DNA of 64,000 nucleotides, taken from assembly GCA_964407695.1 (NCBI GenBank), contig CAYOWQ010000010.1:77563-141562 (forward strand), written 5' to 3'. Of the stretch, positions 49,691 to 58,488 are shown piece after piece. Position numbers and translations under genes: made by a program. Position 1 is the stretch's first letter. Each line of letters starts with the position of its first letter. The notes beneath the pieces were generated by a model. That model did no database searches. It was not told the DNA's origin and worked only from the letters and a program-made list of their open reading frames with translations. The stretch comes from CAYOWQ01 sp964407695. Lineage in GTDB: Bacteria; Planctomycetota; Phycisphaerae; Phycisphaerales; SM1A02.

Positions 49691-52666
49691 CTAGTTTGAG
49701 TCAACGCCTTCATAGGCCTGCATCGGCGGACAGGTGCAGATGAGATGGCGGTCTCCATAAGGATTGTCGATCCGGCCGACATGAGGCCAGAACTTGTGGT
49801 CCTTGGTCCACGCGGCAGGAAAGGCCGCTTGTTCGCGGGGGTAGGAATGGGTCCACGTCTCAGTACACACGGCTGCAGCGGTATGCGGCGCATTTTTCAG
49901 TGGATTGTCGAGCCGATCGCTGCGCCCGGCCTCGATCTCGCCGATTTCCCTGCGAATGCTGATCAGCGCATCGCAGAATCGGTCCAGTTCATCTTTCGAT
50001 TCGCTCTCGGTGGGTTCGATCATGAGCGTTCCAGGAACGGGAAAGCTCATGGTCGGTGCATGGAATCCGTAGTCCATCAGCCGCTTGGCGATATCGTCGA
50101 CCTTGATGCCGGCCGATGCGTCAAACGGCCGGCAGTCCAGAATGAACTCGTGCGCCACCAGCCCGTTGTGATTGGCATACAGCAGGGGGTAGTGGTCTGA
50201 GAGGCGCCGGGCCATGTAGTTGGCGTTGAGGATGGCGGTCCGAGTGGCGTCAGTCAGTCCGTGCCCACCCATCATGGCGATGTACATCCAAGAAATCGGC
50301 AGAATGCTTGCACTGCCCCACGGCGCTGCCGAAACCGGGCCGACCGCCCCGCGCGGGTCAATCGGATGCGAAGGCAGAAACGGCACCAAGTGCGGTGCGA
50401 CACCGATCGGTCCCATGCCGGGCCCGCCGCCGCCGTGTGGAATGCAGAAGGTCTTGTGCAGGTTCAGGTGGCATACGTCTGCGCCGATCTCGCCGGGGCT
50501 GGTCAGCCCGACCTGGGCGTTCATATTGGCGCCGTCCATATACACCTGCCCGCCGTGATCGTGAACGATCCTGCAAATGTCGCGGATCTGCTCCTCGAAG
50601 ACGCCATGGGTTGATGGATAAGTGATCATCAGGGCGGCCAGGTCATTGTGATGCTCCGCCGCACGGATTCGGAGATCGGCCACATCAACGTTTCCCTTCA
50701 CGTCGCAGTCCACGGGGACGACGCGCATTCCCGCAATCACCGCACTGGCCGGATTCGTGCCGTGCGCTGAAACAGGGATCAGGCACACATTGCGGTGCCC
50801 ATCCCCGCGCGAGCGGTGATAGGCGCGGATTGCCAGCAGGCCAGCATATTCGCCCTGAGATCCTGCATTGGGTTGAAGCGAGACAGCGGCGAATCCTGTG
50901 ACCGCGCACAGCCAACGTTCCAGATCACTGAACAGCCGCTGATATCCCGCCGTCTGGTCCGCCGGTGCAAATGGATGGATTCCGCCCACCTCCGGCCAGG
51001 TCACCGGAATCATCTCGCTGGTGGCATTGAGTTTCATCGTGCACGAGCCGAGCGAGATCATGCTGTGGGCAAGTGAGAGGTCGCGCCCCTGCAGCTTGAA
51101 GATGTATCGCAACATCTCGTGCTCGCTGTGATAACGATTGAAGATCGGATGTGTCAGGTAGCCGCTCTGCCGCGTGAACGCCTCGGGAAGATCAACCCTG
51201 CCGGCTCGAACGAGCTCGTCAATGTCCTCGGTGCCTGTGCCGCCAAAACATGCCAGAATGAGCTGAACATCGCGCCGGTCGGTAGTTTCATCAAGGGCGA
51301 TCCCGATGCTACCATCCTTAAACAGTCTCAGATTCATGTGGCGATCGAGCGCGGCCGCGAGAATCTGCTCAGCACTTCGACCGGTGGGATGGACCCGAAT
51401 GGTGTCAAAAACGGGATGTCGATCGATTCGGTGGCCAATCCGCTCCAGGCCCGCGCGAAGGGCCTGCGTATAGGCATTCACGCGCATGGCGATTCGTCGA
51501 AGGCCCTCCGGTCCGTGGTACGCCGCGTAGAGACCGGAAATGATCGCCAGCAGGGCTTGCGCTGTGCAGATGTTGCTGGTGGCCTTTTCCCTCCGGATAT
51601 GCTGCTCGCGCGTCTGAATGGCCATGCGATAGGCTGGATTGCCGTGCACATCCTTTGAGACGCCGATGATGCGCCCGGGGAGCTTTCGGGCATGCTCACT
51701 TCGAGTGGCGATGAAAGCGGCATGCGGCCCACCAAATCCCATTGGCACGCCGAATCGCTGGGCGCAACCGACGGCAATGTCGGCCCCCCATTCGCCGGGC
51801 GGCTTGATCAAGGTCAGGGCTAGAAGATCGGTTGCCACAACCAACTGAGCGCCCTTTTCATGCAGGGCGTTGGCCAGCGATTCATAATTCTCGATTCGTC
51901 CGTCCGTGGCGGGATACTGCACCAGCGCGCCGCACCATCGCGATGCATCCACAGCACCGGCCTTGAATCGCACGGCCGCGTTTCCAACTTCAATCTCCAC
52001 CCCGAGCGACTCGCCACGGGTCCGCACGACGTTGATCGTTTGCGGATGGCATCCTTCATCGACGAAGAAGCGTCCTCGTCCACCCTCGACACCTCCGGCG
52101 ATGGCGAAGCACATGGCCATGGCTTCGGCGGCCGCGGTGCCTTCGTCGAGCAGGCTTGCGCCCGCCAGGGGCAGAGCCGTGAGATCACTCACCATGGTTT
52201 GGAAGTTCAGCAGGGCTTCGAGCCGGCCCTGCGAGATCTCCGCCTGATACGGCGTGTACTGCGTATACCAGCCGGGATTCTCAAGCACGTTGCGAAGGAT
52301 CACAGGTGGTGTGATGACGTCTGAGTACCCCATGCCCAGGAACGACTTGAACACCTTGTTCTGTCGCATGATGGAATGCAGGTCTTCCAGCACGCCGTAC
52401 TCCCCTCGTCGTTCGGTTGGATTCCCCTGGGGATCGGTGATTCGAAGCGGCGACTTCAATCGAATGGAAGGGGGCACGGTGCCGTCGATCAATGCCTCAA
52501 GATTCGAGACCTTGAGCACGTCGAGCATCTGTTGAACTTCGGCCGGTTCGGGGCCGATGTGTCGATGCACAAACGTGTCTGAAGGATTGAGCACAGGCTC
52601 CGGCGCAGACTCAGGACCGACGTTGATTTCCATGACGGTGGTAGATGGGCGAATGGCGACTGTCAT
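49691..52666 (-). CDS. gcvP: Glycine dehydrogenase (decarboxylating), P protein
   Basis: A 991-residue PLP enzyme of the glycine cleavage system, in the fused form (both halves in one chain). The N-terminal half begins with F-V-H-R-H-I-G-P, and Y-T-P-Y-Q-A-E-I-S-Q-G-R belongs to the P1 half. The Schiff-base region in the P2 half reads L-N-L-H-K-T-F-C-I-P-H-G-G-G-G-P-G. It decarboxylates glycine and passes aminomethyl to the H protein. The start is ATG 52666 or 52633. gcvT and gcvH are not adjacent. No glycine riboswitch was recognised upstream. Confidence 0.95.
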   Translation of the reverse strand: MTVAIRPSTTVMEINVGPESAPEPVLNPSDTFVHRHIGPEPAEVQQMLDVLKVSNLEALIDGTVPPSIRLKSPLRITDPQGNPTERRGEYGVLEDLHSIMRQNKVFKSFLGMGYSDVITPPVILRNVLENPGWYTQYTPYQAEISQGRLEALLNFQTMVSDLTALPLAGASLLDEGTAAAEAMAMCFAIAGGVEGGRGRFFVDEGCHPQTINVVRTRGESLGVEIEVGNAAVRFKAGAVDASRWCGALVQYPATDGRIENYESLANALHEKGAQLVVATDLLALTLIKPPGEWGADIAVGCAQRFGVPMGFGGPHAAFIATRSEHARKLPGRIIGVSKDVHGNPAYRMAIQTREQHIRREKATSNICTAQALLAIISGLYAAYHGPEGLRRIAMRVNAYTQALRAGLERIGHRIDRHPVFDTIRVHPTGRSAEQILAAALDRHMNLRLFKDGSIGIALDETTDRRDVQLILACFGGTGTEDIDELVRAGRVDLPEAFTRQSGYLTHPIFNRYHSEHEMLRYIFKLQGRDLSLAHSMISLGSCTMKLNATSEMIPVTWPEVGGIHPFAPADQTAGYQRLFSDLERWLCAVTGFAAVSLQPNAGSQGEYAGLLAIRAYHRSRGDGHRNVCLIPVSAHGTNPASAVIAGMRVVPVDCDVKGNVDVADLRIRAAEHHNDLAALMITYPSTHGVFEEQIRDICRIVHDHGGQVYMDGANMNAQVGLTSPGEIGADVCHLNLHKTFCIPHGGGGPGMGPIGVAPHLVPFLPSHPIDPRGAVGPVSAAPWGSASILPISWMYIAMMGGHGLTDATRTAILNANYMARRLSDHYPLLYANHNGLVAHEFILDCRPFDASAGIKVDDIAKRLMDYGFHAPTMSFPVPGTLMIEPTESESKDELDRFCDALISIRREIGEIEAGRSDRLDNPLKNAPHTAAAVCTETWTHSYPREQAAFPAAWTKDHKFWPHVGRIDNPYGDRHLICTCPPMQAYEGVDSN

Positions 52667-52997
52667 CGACGTCTCAAGGGATGAAGAAGGTGAAAGCCTC
52701 TATGGTAGTCGCCTTGCCGCATCCCATGAACGGGGTCCGAAAACAGCCCCAAAAACCCCGCGGAAAATCAAGATGCTGCAATACGGGAGTGCATCTGTCG
52801 TTGGACGATTGTCGGTAAACACGAGAAACCGACGCACACGACCCGGCCTCCGAGCGAGCCACGTGCTCTCCCTCGCCGGAGGCATTTCAGGCCACGTTCG
52901 GATTCGAAATCACGGTGGTTTCATTCCCGGCCCGCACTGAATCGATTCGCACGTTTCGCACCGCGCCTTTTCACTTTCGATTGAAAGGATGAAAGTC
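52667..52997. other. Intergenic region between gcvP and the EF-hand gene
   Basis: 331 bases between divergent genes. Tandem glycine-riboswitch elements were looked for on the gcvP side and not seen. No strong promoter, repeat or RNA gene recognised; a GAAAGGA ribosome site precedes the EF-hand start. Confidence 0.45.
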
Positions 52998-53621
52998 ATG
53001 AAGCTCACGCTCTCAATCGTTCACACTCTGTGCCTCGCCGGTGTCATCATGGCCGGTTCCGTAAGCACGTCTGCTTCGGCCGCTCCGCCCGATCGCCGCC
53101 CCCAGGCGCGTCCTCAACGGATGGCCCAGGCGCCGCCGGCCCAGGCCCCCAGCGCTCACGGCCAGTTCAATCGTGGCCAAATCAAACGGGATCAGGTCGA
53201 TCGCGGCCAGATCAACCGCGGCCAGATGGGCCCCAGGCCTTCGCAGGGACCAAAGGCTCATCAAGGCCATCGCATGATGAAAGGACTTGGACCCGATCTT
53301 CGCGCTGCACTCAAAGAGCGCTTTGATCGCAACAAGGACGGCGTGCTCGACGAAGCGGAGCGCGCCGCCGCCAAGAAGGCCGTGATGGAACGTCTTGGCG
53401 AGAAGAAGGCCAAGATGCATGATCGGCTTGACACGGATCAAAACGGCGCCATCTCACCGAAGGAGCGGCAGGCCATTCGTGGCGCTGTTCGCGACGGCGT
53501 CGCTGCGAAGAAGGGCGAGTTCCGCGCCAAGGCGGACCTGAACCACGACGGCGCGATTTCTCAGGATGAACGTGCCGCGGCCAAGAAGGCGTTTCTCGAT
53601 CACGTCCGCAACGGTCGTTGA
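52998..53621 (+). CDS. Exported EF-hand protein
   Basis: A 207-residue protein. The ATG at 52998 has AAAGGA at the right distance; an ATG at 52989 overlaps that site. A signal peptide (to about A-S-A-A) leads into a Pro/Gln-rich segment with a short repeat (N-R-G-Q-I-K-R-D-Q-V-D-R-G-Q-I), then three EF-hand loops: D-R-N-K-D-G-V-L-D-E-A-E, D-T-D-Q-N-G-A-I-S-P-K-E and D-L-N-H-D-G-A-I-S-Q-D-E. It probably binds calcium outside the cytoplasm. No enzyme motif; the function is unknown. Confidence 0.85.
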   Translation: MKLTLSIVHTLCLAGVIMAGSVSTSASAAPPDRRPQARPQRMAQAPPAQAPSAHGQFNRGQIKRDQVDRGQINRGQMGPRPSQGPKAHQGHRMMKGLGPDLRAALKERFDRNKDGVLDEAERAAAKKAVMERLGEKKAKMHDRLDTDQNGAISPKERQAIRGAVRDGVAAKKGEFRAKADLNHDGAISQDERAAAKKAFLDHVRNGR

Positions 53622-53682
53622 ATCAACATCGAATCCGACTCTCACGATTCTGACCTGTTCCTTTCGGCAGCCCAGCCGAACC

Positions 53683-53717
53683 AACGCCCCGCCCCACACG
53701 GGGCGTTGTTGCTTTTG
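53683..53717 (+). terminator. Intrinsic terminator of the EF-hand gene
   Basis: A 10-bp perfect stem (CAACGCCCCG at 53683-53692 with CGGGGCGTTG at 53700-53709) and a seven-base loop are followed by TTGCTTTT. It lies 61 bases after the stop and 37 bases before the tRNA. Confidence 0.9.
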
Positions 53718-53754
53718 GATTGTGTTCAGTCGGTGCGCCTACGCTTGCCACTCG

Positions 53755-53827
53755 CCGCCGTAGCTCAGTTGGCAGAGCACATGATTTGTAATCTTGAGGT
53801 CGCGGGTTCGAATCCCGCTGGCGGCTT
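53755..53827 (+). tRNA. tRNA-Thr (anticodon TGT)
   Basis: A 73-base cloverleaf. The acceptor arm GCCGCCG (53755-53761) pairs with TGGCGGC (53820-53826), with one G-T pair. D arm GCTC/GAGC, anticodon loop TTTGTAA giving TGT, five-base variable loop, and T arm GCGGG-TTCGAAT-CCCGC are regular. The discriminator base is T and CCA is not encoded. The anticodon reads ACA/ACG threonine codons. No other tRNA lies near. Confidence 0.96.
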
Positions 53828-53964
53828 TTTCTCAGGATCCGAGCTCCCGGTGTCCTCCGGTCCATCGGGGTGTCAGACATCCGCGCCCGCTTGCTAGGGG
53901 GTTGCGTGTGGCTGGCTGCGGCCGCGTTCGGTCCGGCAACCAACAAACCTTGAGGAGACGTGTC

Positions 53965-56433
53965 ATGCGATGCTCTGTGTTTTCGTGCGCTGTCCTGGCG
54001 TTGGGGTTGTCTCAGCCGGTCCTTGCGGCCAATTTTGACTGCTGCCCGGCCGATTACAACCGCGATGGGGAAGTCGATGGAACGGATCTGGGGAAGCTGC
54101 TGGAGGGTTGGGGAACAGAGGATTCGTCGATTGATCTAAATGGAACCCCGGGGATCGACGGGTGCGATCTGGGGCAGTTGCTTGCCGCGTGGGGCACGTG
54201 CCCGCTCTGTGTCGATCTTGATGTGGACACCGACCGCGACGGCAAGGTGAAGGACGTCTCCGACGAGAAGGATGAGGATGTCTGGAAGGAGGATCGAGGA
54301 GCCATCTTCATGGTGAATGCCGACAATGACGATCTTGCCAACGACGGTGGGGGAGTTGCGGGCAAGAATGCGGATGCATTCGAATGGGGCGTCGCGGGTC
54401 CGGGCGGGTTCGAGCCAGAGAAGATCAAGATCATCGACGAAAAAATCAATAACGCCTCGGACGAGCTCGACATTACACCGGTTGTGATTCGCAAGATCGG
54501 CGTCCTCGGCGACGACAAGGTCGTCAAGCTTTACGCCGCGAGCGAGGAGCAGATCCGGGCGATTCAATTCTTCTACGCCGTCAAGGCCGGCGAAACGAAG
54601 AAGTGGGGCGGCCCCGGCGAGACCAAGCTGGAACACGACATTACCGAAGCCGTCAAGGGAAAGGGTGATGTCGAGATGGGCTTTGAGGGTCTGAAGTTCC
54701 GTTGCGTGAACGCGGCGGGCGAGTTCCCCGCCGGGCACGACATGCTCTTCTCCGGCTATATCGACCTTGAACTGCGTATCGAGAAGAAGAATGAACCAAC
54801 GACCGTCTACGGATCCGACAAGGTTCGGTTGAAGGTTGCGCCGGTCATGTTGCTCTCCAACGACCTCGATGCCGAGGAGCTCTATGTGAAAGACCTCGGT
54901 GCGGCGAACAAGTCGATGCGAGACGATCTCAAGGCAGTGCTTGGCGCCAAGGTGAAGGAGTACACGACCGACACGCGGTGGGCGCAGGATGACATTGAGA
55001 TTGGATACACACAGACCCCGAGAAGCTCAATGCATGTCACGCTGTTCACCCGCCACCACGGCAGCAGCGAGAATCAGGAACTGTTTCCAGGGTCTGATCC
55101 CATCGGAGACGCAACGTTCCGCCGACAGTATCTTCTTGACAAGGACCGAGGCCTCTACCGATCACCGTCGAGAAAGGACGTCGATACCGATTCATTCGAT
55201 TACGGTGGCAACCTCGAGTTGCTTCCGCCGACGTCGAAGTACCCGCTCGGTCGAATTTGCTTCGGCAAGGGCATGAGTGAAAGGAAGAAGCAGTTCCTGA
55301 AGAGCCAGGAGGTTCAGGCACCGTTCGACGTCGATACGGATTGGCTCAATGTGGGTCACGTCGACGAGATGATTTCCTTCTGGAAGCCTGCGTCCGGCTC
55401 AAAGAACCTGACGGTGATTCTCGGTTCGCCAAAGAAGGCCTACAGCATTATTGACGCGGTGGGACCTGACTGCGGCGCGCTGCCGATTGCGCCGCCCGCC
55501 GAACGAGGTCGTGACGGAAATGCCAAGGGGCCCGTGCCACTTGAAGATCCCGGAGTGGTATTCGGCATCGGCTCCTACGTGGCGGCCTCGGTGGAGGACG
55601 TCTCCAGCGAGTCACTCACTCTGGATCCCTCCGTTCCGCTCAGCTCTTCCTATCAGTATCTCCGCATCTACGAGGGACCGGGCATGGGTCAGATCGCGCA
55701 CATCGCGGCCATCAATCAGAATCAGATCCTCATCGATCAGGTCTGGGCGCCGCACGACCCTACATCATTTGAGGTGGGACTTACCGAGCGCGAATCCGTC
55801 GGACTCAACGGCTTCTGGTATGAGGTTCCGGTCAAGGTGGGATGGTTCTCGCCGGTTGACGGGTTCGAGATGCCTGGCCCGGGAAGCAAGGCCCTACTGA
55901 TCGAAGACACGATGTTCTGGCCCGCGCCGCCTCAGGACGGTCTGGCAGGACTCCCGGGCACCAGTAACCCGGCCCTGGTAACGGTGAAGGAGTTGAAGTG
56001 CGACTTCTCGAAGCTGCGCGACATCAATACTCTCGCTCAGGCACGGATCGACGACGCTCGCGCCAAGATCAAGGCCGCTGCGGCGCCCGATGTCGTGACC
56101 TTCGTCGAGGTGCCGGTGATCTATACCGGTCAGATCGATGCCACCACAATGGACTTGAAGGACCGCCTCACCATGGCCTGGACGCCGGGGGCAGCCAATA
56201 TTCAGTTTGGCGGTGGAAAACTCTTCATAGCCAAGCAGGTGGCCTTCAAGGATGGAGTTGACATTCTCGGCGCGGGTGTTTCAAGCGGTGTCGATCCCGG
56301 CGCTTCGGGACTTGTGAAGTATCTCGAGGAATTCGACGCTTATCACCTCAATATTGGCGAAGTCCACTGCGGGACCAACGTACTCCGGAAGGTCTTCGGG
56401 TTTGACTGGTGGAAGAACCAGCCGACACCGTGA
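53965..56433 (+). CDS. Exported peptidyl-arginine deiminase (eukaryotic PADI type) with dockerin-like module
   Basis: An 822-residue protein from the ATG at 53965 (GAGGAG upstream). A signal peptide (1-22) is followed by a dockerin-like pair (D-Y-N-R-D-G-E-V-D-G-T-D-L-G, residues 31-43; I-D-G-C-D-L-G, 64-70). From about 84 it follows vertebrate PADs: the calcium-binding middle domain D-T-D-R-D-G-K-V and G-A-I-F-M-V-N-A-D, then the catalytic domain. Catalytic residues are Asp342 (W-A-Q-D-D-I-E-I-G-Y), His465 and Asp467 (V-G-H-V-D-E) and Cys802 (G-E-V-H-C-G-T-N). D-S-F-D-Y-G-G-N-L-E and Y-P-L-G-R also match. It should convert peptidyl-arginine to citrulline. About residues 505-675 look like an insertion relative to human enzymes. 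It is unrelated in sequence to the Porphyromonas enzyme type. Confidence 0.9.
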   Translation: MRCSVFSCAVLALGLSQPVLAANFDCCPADYNRDGEVDGTDLGKLLEGWGTEDSSIDLNGTPGIDGCDLGQLLAAWGTCPLCVDLDVDTDRDGKVKDVSDEKDEDVWKEDRGAIFMVNADNDDLANDGGGVAGKNADAFEWGVAGPGGFEPEKIKIIDEKINNASDELDITPVVIRKIGVLGDDKVVKLYAASEEQIRAIQFFYAVKAGETKKWGGPGETKLEHDITEAVKGKGDVEMGFEGLKFRCVNAAGEFPAGHDMLFSGYIDLELRIEKKNEPTTVYGSDKVRLKVAPVMLLSNDLDAEELYVKDLGAANKSMRDDLKAVLGAKVKEYTTDTRWAQDDIEIGYTQTPRSSMHVTLFTRHHGSSENQELFPGSDPIGDATFRRQYLLDKDRGLYRSPSRKDVDTDSFDYGGNLELLPPTSKYPLGRICFGKGMSERKKQFLKSQEVQAPFDVDTDWLNVGHVDEMISFWKPASGSKNLTVILGSPKKAYSIIDAVGPDCGALPIAPPAERGRDGNAKGPVPLEDPGVVFGIGSYVAASVEDVSSESLTLDPSVPLSSSYQYLRIYEGPGMGQIAHIAAINQNQILIDQVWAPHDPTSFEVGLTERESVGLNGFWYEVPVKVGWFSPVDGFEMPGPGSKALLIEDTMFWPAPPQDGLAGLPGTSNPALVTVKELKCDFSKLRDINTLAQARIDDARAKIKAAAAPDVVTFVEVPVIYTGQIDATTMDLKDRLTMAWTPGAANIQFGGGKLFIAKQVAFKDGVDILGAGVSSGVDPGASGLVKYLEEFDAYHLNIGEVHCGTNVLRKVFGFDWWKNQPTP

Positions 56434-56455
56434 TGAAGAGCCGGTCGTGGTGCAG

Positions 56456-56481
56456 AAAATCCCCGCGAGAGCGGGGATTTT
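56456..56481 (+). terminator. Intrinsic terminator of the deiminase gene
   Basis: An 11-bp stem (AAAATCCCCGC, 56456-56466, with GCGGGGATTTT, 56471-56481) with a GAGA loop and T residues in the descending arm. It separates the deiminase from mnmG. Confidence 0.9.
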
Positions 56482-56505
56482 CAATTGCGGCCTACGCTCT
56501 CCGGA

Positions 56506-58488
56506 ATGCCCCGTGACTATGACGTCATTGTGATTGGTGGAGGCCATGCCGGCGCTGAGGCAGCCTGGGCGGCATCCCATGCCTTGGGGAATTCCGGCCG
56601 CGTGGCGATGATTACGATGGACCCGTCGAAGATCGGTGCCATGTCGTGCAATCCGGCCATCGGCGGGCTCGCGAAGGGGCAGATCGTTCGCGAGGTGGAC
56701 GCGCTCGGAGGCCTCATGGGCCGGGCCGCCGACGCAACGGGCATCATGTTCAAGATGCTCAACATGAGCAAAGGGCCCGCCGTTCGCGGCCCTCGCGCCC
56801 AGTGTGACAAATACGCCTACGCCGCCGAAGTTCAGCGATTGCTCTCGACCGACTCCAGCATTGTCGTCATCGCGGCGACGATTGACGAGATCACTTCTGC
56901 CGATGAAGGCCTCACCGTTGTGTTGTCGGCCAATGCTCAACCGGCCACCGCAAACCAGGAAGCCATTGATTGGAATCAGCAGAACGCGGGCATGCCCCGA
57001 CCGGTATTCACGGTCAACGAGCAATGTGAACGTCGGTCTCGCCGGCTCAGCGCCGGCTCCGTGGTGCTCACCACCGGAACGTTCATGCGAGCCCTGATGC
57101 ATACCGGTCCCACCACTGCGCCCGGCGGCCGCGTCGGCGAAGGGTCCGCGGTCGGCATCTCCCACCACCTTCGCGGCCTCGGATTCGAACTCGGTCGTTT
57201 GAAGACGGGCACACCGCCTCGACTGGCACGGGAGTCAATCGCATGGGAGTCGCTTCCGCCACAGGAGGGCGATGAGATTCCAACGCCGTTTTCAGATGTG
57301 GCCCATCAGCGGTTCCCGCGCCTTCGGCAGGTTGAATGCCGCGTCACCAGCACCACGACTGAGATTCATCAACTCATCCGTGAGAATCTTCATCGCGCCC
57401 CGATGTATTCCGGCCAGATTGAAGCTGAATGCGGTCCACGATACTGCCCGTCCATCGAAGACAAAGTGGTTCGCTTTGCAGAGAAACAAACGCACCACGT
57501 CTTCCTCGAACCCGAATCGCTTCATACCAACGAAATCTACTGCAACGGCATCTCAACCTCGCTGCCCGCGGATGTGCAGGAGATGCTCGTGCGCGGCATG
57601 GCCGGCTGTGCCGATGCCGTCATCCTGCGGCATGGATACGCCGTGGAATATGACATGGTGTGGCCCCACCAGATTGACTCCACGTGCATGACCAAGCTCG
57701 TGCCGGGCCTGTTTCTCGCCGGCCAGATCAACGGCACCAGCGGCTACGAGGAGGCCGCCGGTCAGGGTCTCGTGGCCGGGCTGAATGCGGCCAGATTCGC
57801 TCGCGGGGAAGACCCGGTCCGACTCGGACGCGATCAAGCCTATATCGGCGTCATGTTGGATGATCTGGTCACCAAGACCCCGCGCGAGCCCTATCGCATG
57901 TTCACGAGTCGGGCGGAACATCGGCTTCTGCTTCGAGCGGATAACGCCGACGAGCGCCTCACCCCGCTGGGCCGGTCCCTTGGCCTCGTCGGCGACGACC
58001 GCTGGCAGGCCTTTCAGACTCGCCGCGACCAGATCATCGCTATCCGCGAATCACTGCAGCGTCGCGCTGCCGGCGGCAAGCGCCTCGCCGAGGTGGCCCG
58101 CCGTCCGGAGGTGGACGTATCGGAGATTGCCGCATCGATCGACGACGCTGTTCCAAGACCTCTTCTCGAGCGCGTTGTGACCGACCTTCGATACGAGGGC
58201 TATGTCGATCGTCAGCGCGCTGAAATTCGCCGCCAGCAGGAGTCCGAACAAGTTCTGATTCCCGCCGACATGCCGATCCGGTCCATCACCGGGTTGCGCT
58301 CGGAGGCCATTCACGTCCTGTCGAAATTCAGACCCGCAACCCTCGGCCAGGCAGCCCGCCTTGCGGGAATCAATCCCGCCGACCTGTCGCTGATCGCCAT
58401 AGCAATCCGGCGATTCTCGCGATCAGGTCATGCCGCGGCAGGTCCGAACTCCGTCACGAACGCGCCTCGATTGCGCGAATCAGTGTGA
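56506..58488 (+). CDS. mnmG: tRNA uridine 5-carboxymethylaminomethyl modification enzyme MnmG
   Basis: A 660-residue FAD protein from the ATG at 56506. The dinucleotide motif reads V-I-G-G-G-H-A-G-A-E-A-A. The family signatures C-N-P-A-I-G-G-L-A-K-G and G-L-K/R-L-K-T-G-T-P-P-R are present, as is S-Y/Y-E-E-A-A-G-Q-G near the C-terminal third. With MnmE it builds the cmnm5 side chain at U34 of tRNA. Only a short MnmE-like GTPase is seen in this window. The end overlaps the convergent carbonic anhydrase gene by nine bases. The region at residues 150-170 has a small insertion (A-Q-P-A-T-A-N-Q-E). Confidence 0.95.
   Translation: MPRDYDVIVIGGGHAGAEAAWAASHALGNSGRVAMITMDPSKIGAMSCNPAIGGLAKGQIVREVDALGGLMGRAADATGIMFKMLNMSKGPAVRGPRAQCDKYAYAAEVQRLLSTDSSIVVIAATIDEITSADEGLTVVLSANAQPATANQEAIDWNQQNAGMPRPVFTVNEQCERRSRRLSAGSVVLTTGTFMRALMHTGPTTAPGGRVGEGSAVGISHHLRGLGFELGRLKTGTPPRLARESIAWESLPPQEGDEIPTPFSDVAHQRFPRLRQVECRVTSTTTEIHQLIRENLHRAPMYSGQIEAECGPRYCPSIEDKVVRFAEKQTHHVFLEPESLHTNEIYCNGISTSLPADVQEMLVRGMAGCADAVILRHGYAVEYDMVWPHQIDSTCMTKLVPGLFLAGQINGTSGYEEAAGQGLVAGLNAARFARGEDPVRLGRDQAYIGVMLDDLVTKTPREPYRMFTSRAEHRLLLRADNADERLTPLGRSLGLVGDDRWQAFQTRRDQIIAIRESLQRRAAGGKRLAEVARRPEVDVSEIAASIDDAVPRPLLERVVTDLRYEGYVDRQRAEIRRQQESEQVLIPADMPIRSITGLRSEAIHVLSKFRPATLGQAARLAGINPADLSLIAIAIRRFSRSGHAAAGPNSVTNAPRLRESV

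Noticed and set aside
52667..52997. Possible glycine riboswitch upstream of gcvP
   Set aside because: The conserved paired aptamer elements were not seen on the minus strand.
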